5,830 nucleotides of DNA, taken from NCBI GenBank assembly GCA_021161995.1, contig JAGGZO010000032.1, forward strand, positions 1-5,830, in the 5' to 3' direction. The translations under genes and the position numbers were made by a program. Source of the stretch: Candidatus Aenigmatarchaeota archaeon (GTDB taxonomy: Archaea; Aenigmatarchaeota; Aenigmatarchaeia; CG10238-14; SpSt-28). Below the pieces are notes generated by a model. The model had not been told where the DNA came from, ran no database searches, and saw nothing but the letters and a program-made list of their open reading frames with translations. Every line of letters starts with the position of its first letter. Positions within the stretch are counted from its first letter, which is position 1. Positions 1-5,830 of this stretch are shown here, piece after piece.

Positions 1-871
1 GTCTGTCATTTAGTTTATTTTTGTTATCAAGCTGAATTATCCAGTCCGAGAGGATATTTAGCTCTATAACAATAGCTATGTCCATTACTTTATGTAGGAG
101 TTTTAGAAATTCTTCCAATTCAGCTTGTATGATTGTAGTTTCAAACATATCTTTTTCTTGAAGAAGTCTTCTTCCTATATCCGTTTTATCGGGAATAACA
201 TGAACGTCTTGAGATAATTTTTTATATATACGATAAACATCATCATGATTATAGGGATCAAGAATTTTCCAAGAAGAGAGCTGCTCTAGAACAATTCGAG
301 GCTTAAGTACTATTAGTAATTTTTCGAGTTCTGGGTTTTTATAGAGTGGAGCAATCTTGTCAAAAATTCCTACTGATATTTGTTCTAATTTATTTTCGAT
401 TTCTGGCTTTATCTGAATAAGATCATTTAACCAATCCAAAATTGTCCTTTTTTTATCTTCAATTTTTACTCTAGCTTTATTTTCTATAATTTTAGCATTT
501 TTTCTAAATTTTTTGTGTGCTAAACATTCCCAAAATGTTCCTTTGATTACAAGTTCTAAAGTACTTCTCAAAATTATATTTGCGACGTTATAATATCCTG
601 CTAAAGCTTCCAGAAATGATCTATGTGCTTGGTTATAAGCCATATAATGATATGTAAGGAATGCACTTTTAGAATGCCAAGATTGTTTCTGAGGTAGACA
701 AAAAGGAGCTATATAGATGAATTCATGAATAGAATCATGTGCTTTTTGTAATAAATTATAATCTGCTATTTGTAGAGATGTTAAAATATTTGTGATTTGT
801 ATTTCATTCATCGTATGTTGAACTATTTTATCCCAGTTTCTCTTTTTCATCTTATTCACAATAATATTCAT
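1..871 (-). CDS. Partial hypothetical protein, helical, DUF5677/HEPN-like
   Basis: An uninterrupted frame of 290 codons runs from an ATG at 871 off the left edge, so the C-terminus is missing. The codon just before this ATG is an in-frame TAA (872-874), so the gene cannot start earlier. A TATA-like box centred 25-26 bases upstream fits a leaderless transcript starting at this ATG; a second ATG at 850 (M8) is the alternative. The protein is strongly predicted to be all-helical, with no signal peptide or clear membrane segment. Two stretches recall the DUF5677 and related HEPN-like families: LRSTLEL (residues 101-107), after a run of small and aromatic residues, and YKKLSQDVH (216-224), a typical 'YkxLSxxxH' helix. 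No classical HEPN RNase motif (Rx4-6H) is visible. Some relatives of these families occur in defence islands, but the role here is unknown. The open frame is solid; the family assignment is tentative. Confidence 0.8.
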   Translation of the reverse strand, partial: MNIIVNKMKKRNWDKIVQHTMNEIQITNILTSLQIADYNLLQKAHDSIHEFIYIAPFCLPQKQSWHSKSAFLTYHYMAYNQAHRSFLEALAGYYNVANIILRSTLELVIKGTFWECLAHKKFRKNAKIIENKARVKIEDKKRTILDWLNDLIQIKPEIENKLEQISVGIFDKIAPLYKNPELEKLLIVLKPRIVLEQLSSWKILDPYNHDDVYRIYKKLSQDVHVIPDKTDIGRRLLQEKDMFETTIIQAELEEFLKLLHKVMDIAIVIELNILSDWIIQLDNKNKLNDR

Positions 872-892
872 TTATTGGGTCTATTTCTTTAC

Positions 893-900
893 TTTAAATA
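893..900 (-). promoter_or_regulatory. TATA-like box for the leftmost gene
   Basis: On the minus strand this reads TATTTAAA, preceded by purine-rich GGGAGAAG, which could serve as a BRE. Its centre is about 25-26 bases before the ATG at 871, the archaeal TATA-to-start distance, so transcription would begin at or next to the start codon. No Shine-Dalgarno sequence precedes the ATG, consistent with a leaderless mRNA. This suggests the leftmost gene is transcribed separately from the mcr-like genes upstream. Confidence 0.6.
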
Positions 901-921
901 CTTCTCCCTATCAGATTTTCA

Positions 922-945
922 TATTTAATACTTAGTTATTAAATA
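922..945. repeat. Perfect 9-bp inverted repeat, possible operator
   Basis: TATTTAATA (922-930) and TATTAAATA (937-945) are perfect reverse complements separated by six bases (CTTAGT). The repeat lies about 20 bases upstream of the TATA-like box of the leftmost gene, where a dimeric archaeal regulator could bind. The arms are entirely A and T in an AT-rich spacer, so chance is a real alternative. As a transcribed hairpin it would be weak. Confidence 0.3.
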
Positions 946-1039
946 AATAATCAGATCTTAACTACTTCTTTTGATCCATTGTTATAAATACTGGATAGCT
1001 GATTTTTCTGACAGAATTTTTTGCATTGATATTTAGGAA

Positions 1040-1052
1040 ATACATGATGTAT
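1040..1052. repeat. 13-base palindrome after the McrC-like stop codon
   Basis: ATACAT and ATGTAT flank a single central base and are perfect reverse complements. The palindrome sits 6 bases past the stop codon of the McrC-like gene on the minus strand. With a one-base centre it is a poor RNA hairpin and no U-run follows, so a protein-binding site is more likely than a terminator. It may be coincidental. Confidence 0.25.
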
Positions 1053-1058
1053 TTTATG

Positions 1059-2447
1059 TTAGTTTTCTAGGTCTTGTGTGGTTATTTTTAGAAGTGTTTT
1101 TATGGTTTTTTTGTTTTGGTTGGTTTGTTGTGGTGTTGGGTCTATGTATGCTAGTGCTATTGTTTTTGTTTTTTGGTTGTTGTGGGTTATGTGTATTATT
1201 GCGCCTTTGTGTTGTTTTGCTTTGTAGTAGAATGTTTTTTGTTGTTCTGTTTCTTCCTCTGTTGTTGTTTCTTGTTTTGGTGGTGGCGATATGATTATCG
1301 TGGTGTCTGCGTTGTATTCGTATAGGTATGCGAGTGCTTTGAATCTTGATTCTACTATGTATCTGATGTCTGTGGTGTATTTGTAGTCTATTATTATTTT
1401 TTTCGTGGTGTTGTTTTTCTTTATTAATATTATTGTGTCAGGTAGTCCTCTGAGTCGCTGTGTGTCTAGTGGGCCGTTTATGATGCCTTTGCCTATTGCT
1501 TTTGTCATGAAGCTTTGTATGTTTCTTGGTAGTGAGTTGTATGAGATTGTGATTTCTGTGTTGTTTTTGGTTAGTGTTAGAATTTTTCCTTCTCTGTCTA
1601 TCTCTATGTTCCATTGGCTATCTATATTATATATTTCGGTTATTTGCTGTAGTATTAGTGTGAAGCCGTAGAGCTCGTATAGTTTTTCTGGATTTATGTT
1701 TAGTGTTAGGGTTTTTCTAAATTTTGGGTTTTTGCATGTGTCTCTGACTATGACAATGTTATCGTTGATTTTTTTGAGTAGCTGGAAGATTCTCTTATAT
1801 GTTCTGTATTCTCTTGGTTTTTCCGTTATATCTATTCTTATTTTTTTCTCGAGTTTTTCGATTTCTTTTTGGCTATGGGTCTTTATGTGTTTTATGAGTG
1901 TTTTTAGTATAGGTTCATCAAGGATATATGTGCAGAGAGCGTAGGCTTTGTCTATTTCATTTATTATCTCTTCTACAAGTATGCTCATAACGTATGAATG
2001 GTCTCCTTTAGTCAAAGAGTGTCTCGCTTCGAGGAGGGATTTCTGTATCTGGTAGATTTTATAGACTAGGAATATGTTTGCTGGAGTGTCTATTGTTATT
2101 TTTTGTATTCTTATAGGTATGCTGCTGGGATAATAGTTGGCTAAGAGATTGACGTCTATTTTTCCAAATATTTGGTTGTTGGATATTATTAGTTCTTCTT
2201 CTAATGTGTGTTGTAGGTGTCTGAGGGTTGCTCTAACGTTTTCTAGTAGGGACTGCATATAGTAGAAGATTGATAAGATTATAGAGAGTTCTTTCGGGAG
2301 CTCTATGTATTCAGTGACGTTGCTTAGTCTTAGATTGTTTTTAATATGGAGTCTTCGATATAGGATGAGCAGGTTGCGCCAGACATATCTGGCCATATAT
2401 TCTATTTCTTTATTCTTCTGATTCGAGTAGTTCTCTAAAGTATTCAT
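1059..2447 (-). CDS. McrC-like PD-(D/E)XK restriction nuclease subunit
   Basis: This 462-residue protein is the likely cutting subunit of an McrBC-like restriction complex, recruited by the AAA+ motor encoded just upstream. The first ~250 residues are helical and divergent, with a GKID segment at 95-98 resembling the 'GxIDW' motif of McrC/DUF2357-type proteins. KLYELYGF (255-262) matches the 'lYElW' helix before the nuclease core of DUF524/DUF2357 nucleases. The core shows GLPD (D337), IIIDYKY (D354, K356) and a following helix with K370 and Y374, which together form a PD-(D/E)XK site. It is longer than E. coli McrC (about 350 residues). The ATG at 2447 lies inside the mcrB-like gene; the in-frame ATG at 2396 (M18), just past the mcrB stop, is an equally possible start, and neither has a clear Shine-Dalgarno. 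The 3' half has a marked A/C bias on the coding strand. Confidence is high for the nuclease fold and good for the McrC role, based mainly on motifs and neighbour. Confidence 0.85.
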   Translation of the reverse strand: MNTLENYSNQKNKEIEYMARYVWRNLLILYRRLHIKNNLRLSNVTEYIELPKELSIILSIFYYMQSLLENVRATLRHLQHTLEEELIISNNQIFGKIDVNLLANYYPSSIPIRIQKITIDTPANIFLVYKIYQIQKSLLEARHSLTKGDHSYVMSILVEEIINEIDKAYALCTYILDEPILKTLIKHIKTHSQKEIEKLEKKIRIDITEKPREYRTYKRIFQLLKKINDNIVIVRDTCKNPKFRKTLTLNINPEKLYELYGFTLILQQITEIYNIDSQWNIEIDREGKILTLTKNNTEITISYNSLPRNIQSFMTKAIGKGIINGPLDTQRLRGLPDTIILIKKNNTTKKIIIDYKYTTDIRYIVESRFKALAYLYEYNADTTIIISPPPKQETTTEEETEQQKTFYYKAKQHKGAIIHITHNNQKTKTIALAYIDPTPQQTNQNKKTIKTLLKITTQDLEN

Positions 2448-4056
2448 TGATGGATCTTACCGTTTGTCTAAAGTTTTCAGGTAGGTTGTCTCTAAAGTTT
2501 TTTATACTCTTTATAGGGAATCCTTCAAGTTGGGGTACAACTAGGGATGATAAAGCCATGTCTAATGCCTTGTCGTTATCTTCTTCTATGTTTGCATAGT
2601 TTGACGCTATTTTTATTGTGTCGATAAGTATAGCTATGCCTAGTTCTATGTCTGTTTTTTCAAAAATTTGTAGTAGTCTATTTGCTAGTTGAGGATGTTT
2701 TCCTGCGTATGATGAAAGTATTTCCATCATCTTTTTTCTAGGCGGATTGTTTATCTCGATTATAGCAAATCGACGTAATAATGCGTAGCCCATAGAGAAC
2801 AAGTATCGTCTGTCATAGGTGTTCATTGTGCCTATTACACGAAAGTCTGACGGGATTTTTAGTCCTCCTCTCTTACCCTTATAGGTCTTCCACAGTTGGA
2901 GGAGTTTTTCAGCCCATACATCTATGTTCTCTCCATATCTTTCTATTTCGTGGAGGGTTGTGCTTGGAATCTCCCATTCTTCTGGATCTGTAAGTCCGAA
3001 GATGGTGAAGAATTCTCCGAAGGCCCTATCTAGGTTTGCTCTGTTCAGTTCATCTATTATCAGTAGTGATCCATTGGAGCCGTTTGGCGGTATATAATGC
3101 TGTACTATTGACTGTGTTAGGCAGCCTGATCGCCATATAACTTTGTCTCCGATGAATGAGGGACCGCCTATTATGTCTATTCTGGACCATTCTGAAGTCG
3201 CAGTTCTCAGTACTTCTCTGAGATTATGGGATCTAGCTAATATAGATGCGAGAGTTGTCTTACCTGTTCCAGGCGGTCCTAGAAGAATTATATGTTTACC
3301 TGCTTCTAACGCTGAGATAAGGGTCTTTATCTTTTCTTCAGGTATATAGATTTTTGATTTATTGAGTTCCTCAATGATTTTTTGGTAGCTCCATTTTATC
3401 TCTTTTTCTTTTATAAAGAAGCCTGTGACAGATTCTTCTTTTATGAAGTCTTCTTCTTTTAAGAACTCGTTTTTAAGTTGTAGCAGGTAATTGGTGATTT
3501 TTTCTTTATCGCCTACGATATGCTGTAATCCTGACATAGGTGTCCAAGTTAAAGGCCATTTGATTCCGGTCCATTTTTCAGGCATGTAAGGATTATTCAG
3601 TATGCTTTTGTGTAGCCATAGTATTTTTATCTTGTATCTGAATGGGAATTCTATTGTCTTTGTTTTCTTTTCTGAGGGCCAAAACAATGTTAGGAAGTCC
3701 TCTTCGGTGCTTATGACTAATCCAAATCCGATTATCCCTGTATTGCTCATATAAAAAATTACTATGTTAGGTATTTCCTGAGAATAGTAGTCGAGTAGTT
3801 TTGCCGAGGTTCCAAGAATACCTCCGCTTCTTACAGACTTGAATATTTCGCTTAGTTTTTGTTCTTTTCTTAGATTTATCCTAGTGCCCCAATACGTGTA
3901 TCCGGGTTCATATTTGAATGAGTATTGAATGCTCCATTCCCAGTGTTCTCTTGAACCTGCTGAGACCCAGTATTCTGCATTTGTTAGTGTTTTATCGGGG
4001 TTTTGAAGCCATTCTCGGAGTGTTTCAGTATGTTCTAGGCTTTGTGTTATTACCAT
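2410..4056 (-). CDS. mcrB: EVE-domain McrB-type AAA+ restriction motor
   Basis: This 548-residue protein is the NTP-driven reader and motor of a type IV (McrBC-like) restriction system. Residues ~27-175 resemble an EVE/PUA-superfamily domain: YW at 29-30, WG at 56-57, a strand 'VIFYMSNTGIIGFG' (99-112), then FWP (125-127) and FPFRYKIKIL (137-146). EVE and YTH-like domains flip out and bind modified bases. The AAA+ module follows, with Walker A GPPGTGKTT (260-268), Walker B LLIIDE (331-336), the McrB signature MNTYDR (411-416; usual form MNTxDR) and an arginine pair in LLRRF (R428, R429). The McrB family is unusual among AAA+ proteins in preferring GTP; that holds here only by homology. A GTGA ribosome-site-like element (4061-4064) precedes the ATG by four bases. 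The gene overlaps the McrC-like gene by 38 bases. Published work on Staphylothermus marinus McrB described a PUA-like N-terminal domain, which fits this architecture closely. Confidence 0.93.
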   Translation of the reverse strand: MVITQSLEHTETLREWLQNPDKTLTNAEYWVSAGSREHWEWSIQYSFKYEPGYTYWGTRINLRKEQKLSEIFKSVRSGGILGTSAKLLDYYSQEIPNIVIFYMSNTGIIGFGLVISTEEDFLTLFWPSEKKTKTIEFPFRYKIKILWLHKSILNNPYMPEKWTGIKWPLTWTPMSGLQHIVGDKEKITNYLLQLKNEFLKEEDFIKEESVTGFFIKEKEIKWSYQKIIEELNKSKIYIPEEKIKTLISALEAGKHIILLGPPGTGKTTLASILARSHNLREVLRTATSEWSRIDIIGGPSFIGDKVIWRSGCLTQSIVQHYIPPNGSNGSLLIIDELNRANLDRAFGEFFTIFGLTDPEEWEIPSTTLHEIERYGENIDVWAEKLLQLWKTYKGKRGGLKIPSDFRVIGTMNTYDRRYLFSMGYALLRRFAIIEINNPPRKKMMEILSSYAGKHPQLANRLLQIFEKTDIELGIAILIDTIKIASNYANIEEDNDKALDMALSSLVVPQLEGFPIKSIKNFRDNLPENFRQTVRSINEYFRELLESEE

Positions 4057-4088
4057 TTTTTCACTTATTAACTATATGTTTTAATGAA

Positions 4089-5213
4089 TCAAATAATTTT
4101 ACCTAATTTTTTGAGGTTTGGGATTCCGATAATTTGTGGTTTTCTAGCTACTTTTTCTAGAAGCTTATAATGGTTTTTAAGTTTGAGTTTAAGTTTTTTA
4201 AGTGGAATTTTCTCGATTTCTTCTATTGTCAGATATTTCTCTGAGTCTATTTCTATATTGTTTTGGGACTCGTATAGTGTTGGTCTAAGCTTGTAGTTCT
4301 TCATGAAATGCATGCCGCAACAATTTTTAGCTGTATGCAGAAAATAGAATCCTTCTCTACAAGTTGAGAACTCTAACCCGTTTCTATCCAATGTTTCTCT
4401 TAACGTTTTATAGGTTTTTAATCTTATCTCTATTCTAGGTCTTTTATGGGAAGATAAGGGATATTTTTCCCACATTTCCCTTTTAGTAACTCTCTTGAAA
4501 TGGTCTTCTTTCATTATTTTCTTGAATATTATTAATTCTTTCCATGATAAAAATCTATAAAATTCAGCTATGACTTGTTTTGCACCTGCCGCTTTTGCGT
4601 TTCTGGCATATTCTTCGAAAAACTCTGGGTTATCGTTTAAGAAGGGGAATATCGGTTGAAGTCTTAGAATTATGGGAATGTTTTCACTGGCTATTTTTTC
4701 TACTGTTTTGAAACGGTCTTCGGGTACTGGTGCTCCCGGTTCTAAAATCTTTGATTTATCATTATCTATTAATGTTATGGTTATCTGGACTATTACTCTT
4801 TTTTCATCGGATAGTTCTTTTATGATGTCTAGCCATGGTGACTTAGCTACAAGTTTTGATTTTGTAGATATGATTAGGTGGATATTTTTCTTCTTGGCTA
4901 TATTTAGAATGCCTAGAGAAATCTTTTTTACACGTTCGATTGGTTGAAAGGGATCAGTTAATGTGGATAATCTGAAAGGAGGTAGTTTTATTCCTGTCTT
5001 GTCTAATTTGTTTAATGCCTTAGCTAAGGCTAATGGATAATTATCTAGTGGAATGGGGATAACACTATAACCAGGGAGCATTTTAGTGTAGCAGTATTGG
5101 CAGTTGTGAGAACATCCTCTGTAAGGGTCTAATCTAAATATTGAATAGCAGAGCGAGCTCATGGAATAGCTGGGATTAATAACTAGTTGATCATCGAGAT
5201 ATCTTATTTTCAA
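4089..5213 (-). CDS. SPL-like radical SAM protein (SplB family)
   Basis: This 374-residue protein belongs to the radical SAM superfamily, nearest to the spore-photoproduct-lyase-like group (COG1533). GCSHNCQYC places C34, C38 and C41 in a CxxxCxxC motif that would bind the 4Fe-4S cluster. Group features follow: STLTDPFQPIE (83-93), ISTKS (115-119), EPGAPVPEDRF (158-168) and LQPIFPFLND (185-194). C285 and the pair C298-C299 in NCCG lie near the C-terminus and could bind a second metal centre; this is inference. The Bacillus prototype repairs spore photoproduct in DNA, but archaea make no spores and the substrate of these relatives is unknown. The first codon at 5213 is TTG: upstream the frame has no ATG or GTG before the preceding gene's stop, and the first ATG (5162, M18) would leave little sequence before the cluster motif. 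A GGCGA element five bases ahead may be a ribosome site. It ends 32 bases before the mcrB-like gene. Confidence 0.88.
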   Translation of the reverse strand: MKIRYLDDQLVINPSYSMSSLCYSIFRLDPYRGCSHNCQYCYTKMLPGYSVIPIPLDNYPLALAKALNKLDKTGIKLPPFRLSTLTDPFQPIERVKKISLGILNIAKKKNIHLIISTKSKLVAKSPWLDIIKELSDEKRVIVQITITLIDNDKSKILEPGAPVPEDRFKTVEKIASENIPIILRLQPIFPFLNDNPEFFEEYARNAKAAGAKQVIAEFYRFLSWKELIIFKKIMKEDHFKRVTKREMWEKYPLSSHKRPRIEIRLKTYKTLRETLDRNGLEFSTCREGFYFLHTAKNCCGMHFMKNYKLRPTLYESQNNIEIDSEKYLTIEEIEKIPLKKLKLKLKNHYKLLEKVARKPQIIGIPNLKKLGKII

Positions 5214-5232
5214 TTTGTTCGCCGAATAAAAA

Positions 5233-5240
5233 ATTATATG
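5233..5240 (-). promoter_or_regulatory. Possible internal TATA-like box before the radical SAM gene
   Basis: On the minus strand this reads CATATAAT, centred 23-24 bases before the TTG start at 5213, with a T6 run directly after it. It could give the radical SAM, mcrB-like and McrC-like genes a promoter independent of the first gene, or the T-run could end some transcripts from upstream. The 42-base gap is AT-rich, so the call is weak. Confidence 0.3.
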
Positions 5241-5255
5241 GAAATTTAAGGAAAG

Positions 5256-5591
5256 CTACCATTCATAGCGTATATTGGCGGGATATTTCTCTGCATTCTT
5301 TTTTATTTTTTCCCTAACGGCTTGGGCTACATCTATATTTGCTACATCTGAAAGTCTTAACGCATAGATTATTACATCAGCTAATTCTTCTTTTAGTGAC
5401 AGCATTAGTTCACTATTTTTCTCTACTTTTTCTACATTTCTCCATTTAAATATGTCGAGTAGTTCTGATGCTTCGATTATTAATGCTATAGATAGATCCT
5501 TAAGGTTATGATATTTCTTCCATCCTCTTTCAGCTACAAATTCTCTAATTAATTTCTTTAGTTCATAGATCGTTGCTGTCTGATCATCCAT
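5256..5591 (-). CDS. MazG-like nucleotide pyrophosphohydrolase (dCTPase type)
   Basis: This 111-residue protein is the size of single-domain all-alpha NTP pyrophosphatases, which hydrolyse (d)NTPs to NMP and pyrophosphate in the cytosol. The metal-binding residues of the family are present: E40 and E43 (IIEASEL) and E69 with D72 (EELADV). The pattern 'RGWKKYHNLKDL' (22-33), 'FKW' (48-50) and 'KIKKNAEKYP' (95-104) resembles the RS21-C6/DCTPP1 branch more than long MazG proteins; characterised members of that branch prefer dCTP and modified dCTPs. The specificity of this protein is not visible from sequence. The start is well limited: an in-frame TGA lies three codons before the ATG. It is the first gene of the likely four-gene unit, 42 bases ahead of the radical SAM gene, and may be a housekeeping nucleotide-pool enzyme only by chance next to restriction genes. 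Confidence 0.9.
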   Translation of the reverse strand: MDDQTATIYELKKLIREFVAERGWKKYHNLKDLSIALIIEASELLDIFKWRNVEKVEKNSELMLSLKEELADVIIYALRLSDVANIDVAQAVREKIKKNAEKYPANIRYEW

Positions 5592-5609
5592 TGTTCTTCA
5601 TCCAATTAG

Positions 5610-5615
5610 TTTATA
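5610..5615 (-). promoter_or_regulatory. Possible TATA box of the four-gene unit
   Basis: On the minus strand this reads TATAAA, centred 21-22 bases before the ATG of the pyrophosphohydrolase gene at 5591. That is slightly short for an archaeal leaderless promoter but within the known range, and no good Shine-Dalgarno precedes the ATG. It is the best promoter candidate for the whole unit. Confidence 0.4.
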
Positions 5616-5626
5616 CTCTGATAAAG

Positions 5627-5641
5627 AATAAATGATTTATT
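5627..5641. repeat. 15-base palindrome upstream of the first gene, possible operator or BRE-side site
   Basis: AATAAAT (5627-5633) and ATTTATT (5635-5641) are perfect reverse complements around a single G. The centre is about 22 bases upstream of the candidate TATA box for the four-gene unit, a position where archaeal activators or repressors bind. Both arms are A/T only, so a chance origin cannot be excluded. Confidence 0.3.
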
Positions 5642-5830
5642 TTTCTAAAAGGGTCTTTGAAGATATTGTAATAGTGCTGAATAATACATTGACAGGGTCT
5701 GTTAGGGAGGGTTTACTAAGAAACTAGCAAAGGAATAAGCAGGAAATAGAGTAAATAGCGTAAATCAGATATCTTTCGGATATGTTCATAATTAGTCTAC
5801 TTGGATAGTTTTCAAAGATAAATATAATGA
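5642..5830. other. Gene-poor right flank, no confident feature
   Basis: No confident gene, tRNA or repeat array is visible. On the minus strand one frame is open from the right edge to a TAG at 5724-5726 (34 codons). It contains an internal ATG at 5789 and could be the tail of a gene outside the window, but this length is expected by chance in AT-rich DNA. On the plus strand, AAATATAA near 5819-5828 could be a promoter for a gene to the right. Both are guesses. Confidence 0.3.

Noticed and set aside
911..956. Direct repeat TCAGAT at 911-916 and 951-956
   Set aside because: Six-base matches are too short to support an attachment site or regulator array, and no further copies at regular spacing were seen.
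872..1058. CRISPR array, tRNA or C/D box RNA in the spacer
   Set aside because: No spaced repeat units, cloverleaf arms or C/D box pairs could be found in this stretch by eye.
1076..1944. Three plus-strand open frames of 72-88 codons opposite the nuclease gene
   Set aside because: They are antisense to a gene with clear nuclease motifs. Their Phe/Leu/Val-rich, pseudo-membrane composition is a by-product of the G/T-rich complementary strand.
3143..4106. Plus-strand open frames at 3143-3349 and 3918-4106
   Set aside because: Both are antisense to the mcrB-like gene, one directly opposite its Walker A region, with no recognisable motifs or promoter.
4672..4947. Plus-strand open frame of 91 codons
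   Set aside because: It lies opposite the conserved SPL-like radical SAM core and has no recognisable domain of its own.
5769..5783. Small inverted repeat ATATC-N5-GATAT in the right flank
   Set aside because: Five-base arms in AT-rich DNA with no U-run or adjacent gene end; not distinguishable from chance.
5724..5828. Minus-strand open frame entering from the right edge, possible gene tail
   Set aside because: Only 34 codons, no recognisable motif, and such a length arises often by chance at this base composition; the sequence beyond the edge would decide.

Overview
The window looks like hyperthermophilic archaeal DNA, probably Thermoproteota of the Staphylothermus/Desulfurococcales kind. 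The genes are AT-rich, use many ATA, AGA and AGG codons, sit close together on one strand, and have AT-rich TATA-like boxes about 20-26 bases before start codons instead of bacterial -35/-10 promoters. One gene starts with TTG. The taxon is inferred from composition and gene families and was not confirmed by any search.

All recognisable genes lie on the minus strand and read from right to left. From the right edge there is a gene-poor stretch (5592-5830). A likely four-gene unit follows: a small MazG/dCTPase-type nucleotide pyrophosphohydrolase (5256-5591), an SPL-like radical SAM protein (4089-5213), an AAA+ McrB-type motor with an N-terminal EVE/PUA-like reader domain (2410-4056), and a McrC-like PD-(D/E)XK nuclease (1059-2447). 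The gaps are 42 and 32 bases, and the last two genes overlap by 38 bases. A 187-base AT-rich spacer (872-1058) separates this unit from a fifth minus-strand gene (1-871). That gene is cut by the left edge, encodes a helical protein resembling DUF5677/HEPN-like proteins, and has its own good leaderless promoter.

The core is an McrBC-like type IV restriction system. The EVE-like domain should recognise a modified base, the McrB-type ring should provide NTP-driven translocation, and the McrC-like subunit should cut. The two upstream genes are of families that act on nucleotides (removal of non-canonical or excess dNTPs) and on DNA lesions or unknown substrates (SPL-like radical SAM). Their close spacing with the restriction pair raises the possibility of a joint modified-base surveillance unit, but ordinary archaeal gene packing is an equally simple explanation.

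Other points of interest are the strong strand bias in the 3' half of the nuclease gene (almost no G on the coding strand), three perfect A/T-rich palindromes in the two intergenic regions, and the uncertain start of the nuclease gene.
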